A stretch of 64,000 bases of DNA from Isoetes taiwanensis (GCA_021234155.1 JAJEKV010000045.1:9349105-9413104), one strand, 5' to 3'; counted from the stretch's first letter, positions 46,978 to 58,062 are shown. The notes: a model not told the origin generated them from the sequence alone. A program made the numbers and translations.

Positions 46978-47563
46978 TGTTAGTCCTGTGCCTCCTGGTA
47001 CAGGACTATTCATGCATACGACAGACCAGGTCAAGCTCAAGGATCCTCAGTCAGCCACGGGTCAGCCATCAAAGGCTCAGCAGAAGACCAAGCAGCAGAC
47101 CACGCAGCCAAAGCCTCCGCCTAAGAGGTGCCGCTCAGACAAGTGACGGCCCGTCACCGCCCATGTCAGCGTCAGCATGATTCTAGGCACTTCAAGAGGC
47201 ACCGCCCACATTCCTGCAAATCAGGCCTCCTTCCAGGAGTCGGCACCGAGAGCAATCAGAGTGTCTATATTGGGCCAAAGGCCATTGTACTATATATATG
47301 ACTAGAGCTCGCACATGAGTTCTAGATGAGTTTTGAGTCTTGTCTCCTTTCATTTTTCTCTCTATTGCGAGAGCTCATGTATGTTCATCATTGATATCAA
47401 GGAAGCTTATCATTTTCCTCTCATTGTTCTTTTTGTTCGTTTTCCTTCTTCTTGTTCTCTTCTTGCAAATCCCGCGTGACATAGTCCCCGGACTCTCTGT
47501 TAGATCCACGGGTCCTCCACGGAGGGTCTGTCTTCCAGAGTTCCCGAACCCGGACCCCAAACA
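46978..47563 (+). repeat. Gypsy 5' LTR
   Basis: TGTTAGTCC...CCAAACA, 586 bp. Contains a TATA-like TACTATATATATGAC (about 47290) and the inverted repeat GTGACGGCCCGTCAC (47143-47157) with two TGACG-type half-sites. The primer site just after it (CGCCGCCGCTGCGGG) is a damaged form of the tRNA-Asp site. Confidence 0.92.
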
Positions 47564-47589
47564 CCGCCGCCGCTGCGGGTTCGATTCAA

Positions 47590-49478
47590 TCCTACTTTCT
47601 TACGTCGCCATATGCGTGCCGAAAACTTCCGCGCCCGAAGAACTCCTTTCTCGGGGCGACATCACGCTTGGGCGTCATCATCGTCGGGAAACTGTTCGCG
47701 ACATGTATGGATCTGCTTATGACATTGAGGGAGGCCATCTTCGGTCTAGGGCTCGGTCGGCCACCCACCCCTCGTGTCTGTCTCGTCCGTTTCCCGCCCC
47801 AAGCATGCAAACATTGCTCACAACCTCGATCACCTCATCACTATCGGGAGCCCTATCGGGCTCAACCTTCTCAACCTTACTTTCATACCCCCGAACACAC
47901 CTACATCCATCACTCTTGGGCCATACGCCCCTTTCTTCACAACCATCATCTCCCGGGTGGGCGGGGATATCCACAAGTCTCTTTTAAGCCTACCGGGGAA
48001 TTTCCTTTCCATACCTTTCCCCTTTGCACTTCACGTTTTACAACCTTCACGGATCTCAAAACCAATGCTCGGGCACCTTCACTTCCTCAACCACGGTCAC
48101 CCCTTCATCGGGGTCCTTGGGCACCATGCCACCTCCAACTCAACCTCAATATCCTCACTACATTTGTTCTGTCCCAGCCCAAAGACTTTCACATCTACCT
48201 TTCGGACTCTGAACCCGGCTTATCCCACCTTTGGCAACACGAAGGCAAACCCTTAGACCAAAGTGCTCAGGCCCACATGGAAGAATTTGAGGCTCTAGCT
48301 GTCCTAAATGGTCATGCGCAACCTCAACTGAAATTCCACATCTTTTCCACCACTCTGCGTGGCTCTCCTCATCAATGGCTCATGTCCAACAAAAGCCACT
48401 GGAAACAAGATTGGTCCGAAATGCGAACTGCTTTTCTGTCTCACTACGGGACCACGGATGATGATCAACTTCATCTCAAGCAACTCAATGAACTTCAACA
48501 AGAGCCCACGGAGTCTCGCGGGGATTTTTGCGGATCGACTTCACATTACGCTTCAAGAACTCAAGGAGTACCCAACACGAGCCGGATTAAGTGCGGTTTC
48601 TCCAAGGACTTCCTCCAGCTATTCGACTCATGACTGAATACCTGCGTCCCAAGACTTTGGAGCAGGCTATCGACCTTGTCAATCACTCAGTCAATGTCTC
48701 CTCCCGTGGCGTGGCTCTTCAAGAGCTCCCTTTCATTCCACCTGTCATGGTTCCACAGACGGCTGTCCAGCCTCACCACGCCAATCCGCAGCGCAGTCAA
48801 ATCTGGTGCCATATATGCAAATACCAAGGCCATTTGGCAAATGAGTGCAACTCCACCAATGGCCCCCCTCATTGCAAAAGATGCAACATGTGCAATCATG
48901 CCACGGAAGAATGCACTCGCACTCATCCTACACCGTTCCGCAACAAACTTGTTTATCAAGTACAAACAACACCTCAGCAACAATCCCATTATCAGCAGCC
49001 ACCACTTCAGGCGCAACCCACTCAACTCTATCAGCAACAAGAGCAACAACGGGGACCCAACACACGTCCTCCTTTTGATCCTTCTAAAGCTCAGTGTTAT
49101 CACTGTCAAGAATGGGGTCACACCACCACGGCGTGTCCTCAACTTCCACAAGTTCAGATGCGACTTCACGGCACTAATCGGACCACATCGGTCCGCCTCA
49201 CGGCTTACCAACTCGGATTGCTAATGGCAAACAAGGCCCACGACCAGTTCTTAAGAAGCCACCAAGAGCCTCGGCAATCACGTTATCAACCCGCTCCGAC
49301 CAATCAACCTCAATTTGGATCAACAAGCCTGGGAAGAAATTTTTCAGGCACTCAATCCTCCAGTTCAGCCATCAAATTGGGTTGGTTTGGTTTCACGCCA
49401 GACCAGGGCATCATGCCCCTTAACCATTATTCCTCAGGGCACGCAACCTGCCTTTGCAGTCGACACCATTCCTCATGA
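47590..49478 (+). pseudogene. Gypsy gag with three zinc knuckles, frameshifted
   Basis: The N-terminal block RRETVRDMYGSAYDIEGG matches the truncated copy at 20.1 kb but sits in a broken frame. The capsid region (about 48150-48530: LSHLWQHEGKPLDQSAQAHM, FSTTLRGSPHQWL, FLSHYGTTDDDQLHLKQL) is readable in one frame. After a shift near 48520-48600 come the knuckles CHICKYQGHLANEC, CKRCNMCNHATEEC and CYHCQEWGHTTTAC (48810-49140), separated by a Gln-rich spacer. The three-knuckle array is unusual compared with the one or two common in plant gypsy gags. The protein would coat and package RNA. Confidence 0.8.
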
Positions 49479-50307
49479 CGAAGACAAAAAGGTTCACTTT
49501 GCCCCTGACTTGGAGAAACTCATGCCACATGTCATGCCAAAAGTTCGCCAAAGCATTTTGAACCTCATGCAAGCTGCTGAAGGCCGCACCTTGGCAAATG
49601 TTCATGCCACCACCAGAGCTCAACAACGCCACGATACACCTTCCACATCTCAACCTCCACACTCTCAGACATATCCCAATATTGCTGCTGAGGTTGACTT
49701 ACTCAAAGAAGTTGCTGCTTCATTACCACGCACTCCAGCACCCGTGGAACCAGCAGATCCTTTTTCTCATGTGCCTCTGGAACTCCAAGAGGAGCTCGCC
49801 AAGATCAAGATTCCTTTAAGCTTGGCAACCATTTTGAAACTCTGTCCTGCTCTCAAGGACCAGTTACCACTCCCGACTGTTCTAGTTGGGGCTGTTGCTA
49901 CCTCTACACCCACGGTCCATGCCACGGTGGGCAATCAACAAGTCAATCATGTTCAAATTGACGGGGGTAGCGCAGTCAATCTCATCACGGATAAACTCCG
50001 CAAACAAATGGGCATCAAACAACTTTTTCGTGCCCCATATGACATCAAATTGGCCAATGGCCATATCACCAGACCTCAAGGCGTCACGCCTCTTCTTCAC
50101 ATCAACATAGGTGATCTCCGATTCCCCATGGAATTTGGAGTTTGGAAGGCTGGCGAAGATCCAGGTGACTATGAAATGTTGGTCGACAGACCTTTTCTCC
50201 GCCAGGCCAAGAGTATCCATTACTGGGCCACGGATCAGTTAGTCATCACTGATGGTCACCTCAATGCCACCATGGACTTGGAAACAGGCATGATCATTTC
50301 TCATTGA
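49315..50307 (+). pseudogene. Gypsy protease region
   Basis: An open frame of 330 codons. The C-terminal third is a retropepsin with active-site block VQIDGGSAVNLITD (about residue 213), then IKLANGHITRPQGV and LVDRPFLRQAKSIHYW. The Asp of the D-G-G triad is present. The first part links gag to protease and is Pro/Ala-rich. The frame closes at 50307 and does not continue into reverse transcriptase, so the polyprotein is interrupted. Confidence 0.8.
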
Positions 50308-50838
50308 ACATCGCGGAACCCTCTCTCTCGGACCGCAGTTACAAGAAGCTCAGAATATTTATCAAGTTCAGGCTCCACCTGCGAGTCTGCCTCTGTCATC
50401 CTACCCCGAATATGCTGATCCTTGGGGCGAAATGACTCTTGATCAGGACCAGGTTGTGGCTGCTTTGCTTGACCCTTACCTGGCTCCGTGCAATAGAATC
50501 CAACGTGTTGATCATTTTTCAGATGCGGAACCTCCTGCAACTCCTGTTGATGTACACGCTGTCATGAAGCAACCTCTGTTGGATGAAACTCGGCAACCTC
50601 TCTTTTCACCACGCAGTGCCACGCATCATCGTCATGCTTCAACCGCTTTGCTCATATTGTCGAGGACCACGAAGTGATACCTCATATTCGGACTCGGTTT
50701 GAGATCGTGGGCGTGGAAACAATCACCTGTCCGCATTGTTTGCAAATCTTCCGCCCCTTATCGTAATGGGGGGCCGTCAAGTTGCTCAAAAATTCAAACA
50801 CATTTTTCGCCCGATCTTGGGGGAATCAATAAAAAAGC

Positions 50839-52146
50839 TTGGGGAACTCACCATTCCTACCAAATCGATGCACGACCGGTTTAGCAACGGCGAGACGGCT
50901 CAACCCTAATTACCGTGATCGCGTCAAGGCAGAAATTGACAAACTCCTTGCTGCAGGATTGATCTATGAGGTCAAACATTCTGAATGGGTGAGCCCCATC
51001 GTCATTGCCCTCAAACACAATGGTAAGATCCGCGTCTGTGTGGACTACCGAAAACTCAATCAGGCCACGGAGCGTGATCATTTTCCACTTCCCTTCACAG
51101 ACCAGGTACTGGAAGAGGTGGCTGGACATGAGATGTACTCCTTCATGGATGGTTTTTCTGGCTACAATCAGATCTCAATCAAAGAATCTGATCAACTCAA
51201 GACTACTTTCACCACCCCGTGGGGCACTTTTGCCTACAAGGTGGTTCCTTTTGGATTATCAAACTCTCCCTCAACGTTTCAACGCATCATGCTCTCAGTT
51301 TTTCATGATTTCATGAAGGAAAATCCCTTCTTACAAATTTTTCAAGATGACTTCTCTGCCTACAGTTCCATGGCTGACCACTTGGATAAGTTGGAACTCG
51401 TCTTCCAGAAATGTGATGAGTCCGGCATTAGTCTCAATCCTGAGAAATGCACCTTTTGTGTCACCTCTGGTGTTCTGTTAGGCCACGTTGTCAGCAAAGC
51501 AGGTATCACCACGCATCCCCGCCAAAATCGGGTTATTGTGCTCAAGGCTCAAGCACCAGCCAATATCAAGGAGACACGCTCTTTCCTGGGTAAGGTCAAT
51601 TATTACTCCACCTTCATTCCTGGACTAGCAGCCATTGCAGATCCCATTCATAAACTCACGGGTGACGAATCCACCTGGGCTTGGAATTCCCAGGCGGATG
51701 CTGCTTTCCAACAGTTGAAGCTTTTGCTTACTCAGGCCCCGGTTCTTGTTCCTCCTCAATGGGACAAGCCCTTTCATGTTCATGTCGATGTCTCGGCGTT
51801 TGCTATTGGAGCTGTTCTTTCTCAAGAATATGATGCGCACACTGACAAACCAAATCGATACGCCAGCAGAAAACTCAATTCTGCTGAGCGCAACTATTCT
51901 GCCACAGAGCGTGAAGCTTTGGGTCTCATTTTCTGTGTCCAACGCTTCCGTCACTACCTTTTGGGCAGTCAAATCAAGTTCTTTGTGGACCACCAAGCAC
52001 TCCTTTATTTGATCAACAAATCCACGCCCACGGGCCGCATTGCTCGTTGGGTCACGCTTCTCAAGAATTTGCCCCTTTTGAAATTGTTCACAAGGCGGCA
52101 AATCTCATGTGGTCCCGGATTATCTTTCACGCATCCACACGGATGA
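50839..52146 (+). CDS. Gypsy reverse transcriptase and RNase H (open)
   Basis: 435 codons open. Reverse transcriptase blocks run in order: VSPIVIALKHNGKIRVCVDY, FMDGFSGYNQISI, PFGLSNSPSTFQRIM, the catalytic FQDDFSAYS (the usual Y/F-x-D-D with Gln at x), NPEKCTF and LGHVV. A connection domain with SFLGKVNYYSTFIPG follows. RNase H (from about residue 310) has VDVSAFAIGAVLSQ, YSATEREALGLIF and FFVDHQALLYL, keeping the expected acidic residues. It is the longest undamaged frame of the element, but the upstream and downstream parts are shifted, so it could only be made as an isolated fragment. Confidence 0.85.
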   Translation: MGNSPFLPNRCTTGLATARRLNPNYRDRVKAEIDKLLAAGLIYEVKHSEWVSPIVIALKHNGKIRVCVDYRKLNQATERDHFPLPFTDQVLEEVAGHEMYSFMDGFSGYNQISIKESDQLKTTFTTPWGTFAYKVVPFGLSNSPSTFQRIMLSVFHDFMKENPFLQIFQDDFSAYSSMADHLDKLELVFQKCDESGISLNPEKCTFCVTSGVLLGHVVSKAGITTHPRQNRVIVLKAQAPANIKETRSFLGKVNYYSTFIPGLAAIADPIHKLTGDESTWAWNSQADAAFQQLKLLLTQAPVLVPPQWDKPFHVHVDVSAFAIGAVLSQEYDAHTDKPNRYASRKLNSAERNYSATEREALGLIFCVQRFRHYLLGSQIKFFVDHQALLYLINKSTPTGRIARWVTLLKNLPLLKLFTRRQISCGPGLSFTHPHG

Positions 52147-52334
52147 TCCCTCAACCGGAGTCTCGGGGCGCCTTTCACGGCGCTCAACTCTTTTTTAGTC
52201 ACGGCCACACCACATTGGTTCCATGATTTTCAGCGGTACCTTCTCACGGGTGCTCTTCCACCCGAAGACGCGACGCTCTCTCTCCCGCCGGCAAATCCGT
52301 CGACATCAATTTCTCCGAGGTCCGTGACTACACC

Positions 52335-53546
52335 ATGGTTGCGGGCATCTCTACAAAAAGGGTAAGGATACCATCCTTCGGCGACGTGTTCTACCTCATG
52401 AAGTTCCGATATTGTTGGAAGCTCATCAAGGGGCTAGGTGGTGGTCATTTTCATGGTGACACCACGGCACGCAAAATCCTTCTCGCTGGGTATTTTTGGC
52501 CCACGCTCTTCAAAGACGCTCACGCCCACGCCCGCACGTGTGATGCTTGCCAACGGGTGGAACGACCCACGGCCCGTGACGCTCTTCCTTTGACGCCGGT
52601 CGCCATGCCACTTCCCTTCAGCAAATGGGGAATGGACTTTGTGGGACCCATAGATCCTCCTGCGCGGCACACTCGTGCCGTTACATTACGTCTCTCCCTC
52701 ACCGACTACGCTACCAAATGGGCGGAAGCTTGCGCACTTCCCCAACAACTGCGGCAAACACACCCCGGGTCCTTTATCAACAAATCATCACGCGATTCGG
52801 CTGCCCCGGACTGGTCGGTGGTCGTGGTGGTGTCCATTTCATCAATCATACTATCAAGGAGCTGGCGGATTATCTCCCGATACATCATCACAAGAGCACA
52901 CCTTACTATCCTCAAGGTAATGGTTTGGCGAGAAAAGCACCAACAAAACTCGGGTCACTATTCTCAAGAAAATTTGTGACGCTTCACGCATCGACCCGGC
53001 AAACAAAACTTCCTACTGTTCTTTGGGCCTACAATACTTGTTTCAAAATTGCTACAGGTCACACTCCTTTCAAGTTGGTTTATGGTCAGGAAGCTCTCAT
53101 GCCGTTTGAATACATCCTTCCAACACTCCGTTTTCAACTGGCTACTGCTCATAATCCACCTGCTGCACTCAAAGAAAGGGTCTATCAATTAGAACAGTTG
53201 GATGAACTTCGAAGGGATGCTTATATTATTCGTTCTTCATGGACAACAGTTGCAAAAGTCTTTACATGACAAACGTTTGAAGACAAAAACATTCAAAGAA
53301 GGCGATTTGGTTCTTCTTTACGATTCTAGGTACAAAAATTTTCCGGGAAAACTTAAGTTTCGTTGGCTTGGCCCCTATCAGATTGTTCAAGTGGTTCGAC
53401 CCAGCGTTTTCCAACTGGCTGAGTTAGATGGCACTCCATTACCTACACTGGTTAATGGCTTTCGCCTCAAAACATTTCATCACACAGAAAGCGAAAATCA
53501 ACAAACAGATACAGTTCAAGAGGCACACACAACAGATAGTGACTAA
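52335..53546 (+). pseudogene. Gypsy integrase, broken and active-site defective
   Basis: The HHCC zinc region (GHFHGDTTARKILLAGYFWP, CDACQRVERP) and first catalytic Asp (WGMDFVGPI) are in one frame. The core continues in another as ITRFGCPGLVGGRGGVHFIN, where the usual S-D-R-G block has lost its Asp. The next block, PYYPQGNGLARKAPTKL, lacks the catalytic Glu. A chromo/GPY-like end (FRWLGPYQIVQV) lies in a third frame near 53350-53400. At least two of three catalytic acids are missing, so it is dead. Confidence 0.82.
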
Positions 53547-53685
53547 ACAGGCGGCATATTATATTATAAGTGGATTTTTTTTACAAAATGCGGGCACAGC
53601 CCAGCTACTTCCGCTATGGGCACTGCCCTATATACAAAAACGGGCTCAGAGCCCTATCTACTAAAAACCTAAGAGGAAAAACCCT

Positions 53686-53955
53686 CTACTCCGGGTTCGG
53701 AGCAGAGGTAATGCGGAGGAGGTGATAGAGGTTCTGCTCAGGGTCCCAGCGAAGGTGCAGAACCACCTCCATCCCGTTGGTCATAGGGTCGGGATGTTCA
53801 GCCATCCCGGAGCACCAGCCACCATCCATTCGCCGCGCCCGCGGTTGTGGCGGCGCCCGAATCGAGCAGTTCATTTTACAGGTGATCCACTCCTGACAAT
53901 TGGTGGGCATAGTGCAGTTTTCGTTCAAACCAGCAGCAGCCATGCTCAGTGCCAT
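53686..53955 (-). CDS. Antisense extra ORF of the gypsy element
   Basis: An undamaged frame of 89 codons (ATG at 53955) or 85 codons (second ATG at 53943, in the better context GAGCATGGCT). It is Cys-bearing at the start (CTMPTNCQEWITCKMNC), basic in the middle, and ends with MEVVLHLRWDPEQNLYHLLR. Codon third positions are GC-rich, as expected for a real coding strand in this element. A TATATAA box lies 31 nt upstream of the first ATG. It sits just 3' of pol on the opposite strand. Antisense extra ORFs are known in some plant Ty3/gypsy (Tat) elements; the function is unknown and I recognise no domain. Confidence 0.6.
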   Translation of the reverse strand: MALSMAAAGLNENCTMPTNCQEWITCKMNCSIRAPPQPRARRMDGGWCSGMAEHPDPMTNGMEVVLHLRWDPEQNLYHLLRITSAPNPE

Positions 53956-53985
53956 CGGATGTCTTCGCTTCCCTCCCGGTTCGTC

Positions 53986-53992
53986 TTATATA
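53986..53992 (-). promoter_or_regulatory. TATA box upstream of the antisense ORF
   Basis: The minus strand reads GGCTATATAAGACG here. Transcription starting about 30 nt downstream would begin near 53957-53962, almost at the first ATG, which favours the second ATG at 53943 as the translation start. Confidence 0.5.
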
Positions 53993-54481
53993 GCCAACCG
54001 AGGAACTGCTAGTCGACGTGGACCAATCAAAAATTAAATAGCGTGTTTGCAATGCAAGGCTCTTTCTAAGCGAGAAATCTTTTCTCCCGCCGCATATCTA
54101 GCGGGTACTCTCGACACATTATCGTTTTCATGATATCCCGCCGAGTTGCCGCATTAAATGCCATTGCTTCTTTTCATACCCGTCAAAATTAATATGTGTC
54201 CTTTGGCCACTGTCACATCGATCTTTCTCTCCGCTCATCCTCACCGTTCATTGCTTCTCCCTTCGTTCTTTGGGGACTTAGCCAACTTTTGCCTCTCAAT
54301 ACACTCCTTGGCATCTTTCGACACTGGCACCATCAAGCGGCTCCGGTTTAGCCCTCATCATACCTCTTAAGCCTCCGGTTATTAGCCCTAAATCTTTTTC
54401 GTTTCCTCTGCGCCTTCGTCCTCCGTTCTTGGCTTTCGTCTTCCACTTTTGAATCCCGGTTCTTTTCTGCAAATCTTTACC

Positions 54482-55429
54482 ATGGCTGCACCAAGATTTT
54501 CTACACTTCAAGCTACTGCTCCCAAGGATCCGGCTCTTTTTGAGTCTGTATCCTTCTTGACGCCCACTTTCCGTGAAGCCCTTGTTGACCCAAATCGAGA
54601 AGTCGCTGAACGCCAAAAGCTTTACGAATTCTCTCAAATGGAACTTCCGCTCCAAATCGACCAACCGGCAAAGCGGTTCATCGCCAATATCGTTAACAGC
54701 CCGCAGGGATACATCACTGTGGTCGATGGCACCACCATTTCGCTGACTCAACATTTGATTTCTGAGGTATTTCATATTCCCTTGCAAACCCCTTGTTTAT
54801 CATGGTCTGCCATACAGGATATAGATGTCACAGAGTTTGGTGCACCTCCTTATCATGCCAATGTGCATCGCGACCAATATCGACAAAGCCTCCACGAAAC
54901 CTTTGTTAAGTTTCTGTGGCGCAAGTTCCTTGGGTATTCTATCAAGAACACCCATATCAATAAGCCTTTCTATAACATGGTATTCACTGCTACACACTCC
55001 AACCACCACATTGATTGGCCCCAATTGATGTTCTACCGTCTTCTCCAAGAAGTGGACCGCCTTCGGGTTGCCCCTTCCATTTCTGAAGTTTCTGTGGGAG
55101 GCCACCTTCAAGCCCTCATCCGTCATTACTTTCCTCCCACACCACCAAATTCTCATAATTCCACTCAGCGGTCCCTTTCCCAGACTAACCGAGTTGGCAC
55201 TTCACGCCCTTCTTCCACTTGTCATGTCCAAAATCCGCCCTCCCATGTCACTGTCTCCTCCTCAGCTACACCATCCGGTTCACACCATATCTCCCAAACA
55301 TCACAAACCAGGGCAACAAATAGGCTCCACCACCACAACACCCTCGTCAAATTTGTTGTATCGATTGTCGGCCAGGATGCTCAAGGCTGCCGTTCTAAAG
55401 TTACAAGAATCCCAAGGCGGCTCTTATGA
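54482..55429 (+). CDS. Sense extra ORF downstream of pol in the gypsy element
   Basis: The ATG at 54482 in strong context (ACCATGGCT) opens a 315-codon frame, MAAPRFSTLQATAPKDPALF. The ordered part (residues 1-210) includes YEFSQMELPLQIDQPAKRFI, a strand-rich block GYITVVDGTTISLTQHLISE and FHIP, and LMFYRLLQEVDRLR. This resembles the globular domain of Athila-type ORF1/plant-transposon proteins found in host and element genes. The rest is Ser/Pro/His-rich and disordered; the frame probably shifted at about 55340-55430, since coiled-coil-like sequence continues in other frames. Envelope or movement roles have been suggested for ORFs in this position in other elements, but no transmembrane segment or signal peptide is seen here. 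Confidence 0.55.
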   Translation: MAAPRFSTLQATAPKDPALFESVSFLTPTFREALVDPNREVAERQKLYEFSQMELPLQIDQPAKRFIANIVNSPQGYITVVDGTTISLTQHLISEVFHIPLQTPCLSWSAIQDIDVTEFGAPPYHANVHRDQYRQSLHETFVKFLWRKFLGYSIKNTHINKPFYNMVFTATHSNHHIDWPQLMFYRLLQEVDRLRVAPSISEVSVGGHLQALIRHYFPPTPPNSHNSTQRSLSQTNRVGTSRPSSTCHVQNPPSHVTVSSSATPSGSHHISQTSQTRATNRLHHHNTLVKFVVSIVGQDAQGCRSKVTRIPRRLL

Positions 55430-57459
55430 GCGGGGTTCAAATGGCACTAGAGGCCTCGATGCGGTGCCGGGACCTTCAAGCTGCCCTTTGCCCAAGTTGC
55501 AACTTTGGAGGCCAAACTTCAAGACAAGCACGCGGAGCTCTCTTACGGGCTCATACGGATCTCAAAAGTGCACGGGATCAGGTCAGCCAACTTGCGGATC
55601 AACGGCTCGGCTCAATCGAAATTCAGACTTTATTGGAGCACAACAAGTCCAAAGACACTCTCACAGGTGCCAAGGGCCAGATATTGCTAAGCTCAACGCC
55701 TTGTACTCGAAAGCTTTGTGACAATTACACACTCAAGTTCAAAACCTTACAGGCGGGGCGGCTCAAATTGCCTCCTTGGCGGCTCGGCTTTCTACAAAGA
55801 CCTCTCGGCTCACCTCTCTTCAAGATCGCACTACGAGGTGCGTAAAGCGTAAGATTCTTGATGGCCGGAGATTGCCGGTGCCGTCTCAATACTCGGGGGC
55901 AATCCTCCTCCCAGTCAACACTTCTCGAAAAGGGTCCGTGACCAATCACGCTGCTTTGCTAGAAAAGGACAACCGGATCCGTGACCTTGAACAACAAACT
56001 GCAGCAAGCTATTCGATCTGGCGATGAAGCTCAAGCAAAACTTGGCGGCCATAATGCCATTATTACCGGGCGCCTTTTGACTTCCCGGTTCCTTCCTGCT
56101 ATCACGATTATGTGGTTGCTCGCCGCCACCTCTTCCTTTTGAAGTGGCATGCGGCGGATGGACTGTGGATATTCCCCTGCGCCTTTGCAGATTTTCTTGG
56201 TTGGCGAACTCTCCATTGAAGACAAAGGGTTATCTTTGTGCCCTTTTGGTCTTTGATCTCATACAACGTGCCGATCCGGACTTTATCACCTTCGAGTTGT
56301 TCAGCCCATGGCTTACATATTTCATGATTTCTATCCGGGTGATACACGGGAAAACTTGAGAGATGGGCCACGCCCGACTCTTTCGGGGTGACCCCACATT
56401 GCAATGGTTGCTTCGGGATAACAATCCATATCTTGCTGATCATGCTCCGGACCCACACTCTTCATCGAGGAGTACATGCACGAGCTTGCCAATCATTTAG
56501 CTCTCTCGGCAAGCGGAGCCGCAAAACAGAATAAGGAAGTATCACAGGACATCCCGAGGATCTTCCCTATGCACAAGTTTATATGCAGCACCTTGCGGTT
56601 ATAATCAATTCACGGGCTCTGTTGGATAGCAAGGCGGTCCCCGCGGGATGGGATAGCCCTCTGTCAACTCTCAACTCTCTGTTTCTCTTTGGGATCGTTG
56701 GTCTCAAGCTCTTGATCCGGATCTTGTCGGTGCATTCAGGGAGCAAGCTCAGCAACCCACGCCCACGGGCATGGTTCCTTCACCCTATGCTTCCCAGGGA
56801 GTACCTCCACGCCCCGGGTTCACGACTTCTGATTGGCGCCTCCCCTTTTGGACCAAGGTCATGGATGGTCATGCGGATGGACTCCACCTCGGATCTCGGC
56901 GGATCTCGGTGGGATCCACGTTTTGTTCGCCCGCTCACATTGGGAAGAGAGTGCCACTCTTGATACCACCACACGAATTGGATCTATATTGCTAATGGCG
57001 TGGTTGGCAACGCCCGGTGATCGCTTCATGGTCTTGATACCTTCTTGCGAAATGCCACCACCTCACACGATCCTTGATCCATCTTCAAGCGGTTTTTGTG
57101 CTGCTCTCAAATGCATCTTGCTCGGCTCCTTAAATCGGCGGCGTCCCATTTTTCACTTTGCAATCCGAATGCGATTAATCGGTGCCTTCGGCCTCGGACC
57201 TGCCTCCTCATGGAATGTCGGTTCATTTCTTGAGGCGCCCATGTCGCGCCCTTGAAGACATGAGTGCGATCTCGATTTCTTATTGATGCGAGATCACGCC
57301 CTTGGCCACAACACTCCTCCTGCTCTTCAAACACGCCCGGGATCTCATTGGCGATACCATAATGGTGCCCGTCCTCACTCCCCGTGAGGATCACTTTCGA
57401 GACAGATGGCTTCCGCCCTCGAAGCAGTTCCTCCTTTTCTTCACTCACGAGTGTCGTTT
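55430..57459 (+). pseudogene. Decayed continuation of the sense extra ORF(s)
   Basis: Coding-like pieces in all three plus frames. Coiled-coil-like strings such as VATLEAKLQDKHAELS-type sequence, DLKSARDQVSQLADQRL (about 55560) and DLEQQTAAS (about 55990) occur first. Later come SLWDRWSQALDPDLVGAF-type and IHVLFARSHWEESATL stretches. Frequent single-base shifts break the reading. The region ends at the purine tract GGTGGGGGAG just before the 3' LTR. Confidence 0.45.
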
Positions 57460-57469
57460 GGTGGGGGAG

Positions 57470-58057
57470 TGTTAGTCCCATGCCTCCAGTACGGGACTAT
57501 TCATCACAACTGACAGACCAGAGTCAAGCTCAAGGATCCTCGATCGACCACGGGTCAGCCATCAAAGGCTCGTGAAGACCAAGCGGCCCGGACCACGCAG
57601 CCAAAGCCTCCGCCTAAGAGGCGCCGCTCAGACAAGTGACGGCCCGTCACCGCCCGCGTCAGCGTCAGCATGATTCTAGGCACTTCAAGAGGCACCGCCC
57701 ACATTCACCAGAATCGGGCCTCCTTCCAGGAGTCGGCACCGAGAGCAGTCAGAGTGTCTATATTGGGCCAAAGGCCATTGTACTATATATATGACTAGAG
57801 CTCGCACATGAGTTCTAGATGAGTTTTGAGTCTTGTCTCCTTTCATTTTTCTCTCTATTGCGAGAGCTCATGTATGTTCATCATTGATATCAAGGAAGCT
57901 TATCATTTTCCTCTCATTGTTCTTTTTGTTCGTTTTCCTTCTTCTTGTTCTCTTCTTGCAAATCCCGCGTGACATAGTCCCCCGGACTCTCCTGTTAGAT
58001 CCACGGGTCCTCACAGAGGGCTGTCTTCCAGGAGTTCCCGAACCCAGACCCCAAACA
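57470..58057 (+). repeat. Gypsy 3' LTR
   Basis: 588 bp. The central part, roughly 330 bp, matches the 5' LTR closely. Differences cluster in the first 260 bp and the last 80 bp, many being small indels or A/G and C/T changes at CAG/CTG sites. The inverted repeat GTGACGGCCCGTCAC is at 57636-57650. Confidence 0.92.
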
Positions 58058-58062
58058 GTGAC

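Larger units (their letters stand above)
46978..58057 (+). mobile_element. Ty3/gypsy LTR retrotransposon with extra 3' ORFs
   Basis: An 11,080-bp element with a 586-bp 5' LTR and a 588-bp 3' LTR, flanked by GTGAC at 46973-46977 and 58058-58062. The order gag, protease, reverse transcriptase, RNase H, integrase is that of Ty3/gypsy. About 3.9 kb separates pol from the 3' LTR and holds an antisense ORF and a sense ORF. The tRNA-Asp-type primer site (seen best in the truncated copy) and extra ORFs point to the Athila/Tat side of plant gypsy elements; that placement is inference. Gag and integrase carry frameshifts, so this copy is not autonomous. Confidence 0.93.

Noticed and set aside
54296-54787. 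163-codon minus-strand frame opposite the sense extra ORF
   Set aside because: The plus-strand frame has a better start context and protein-like composition; the minus frame is its shadow.
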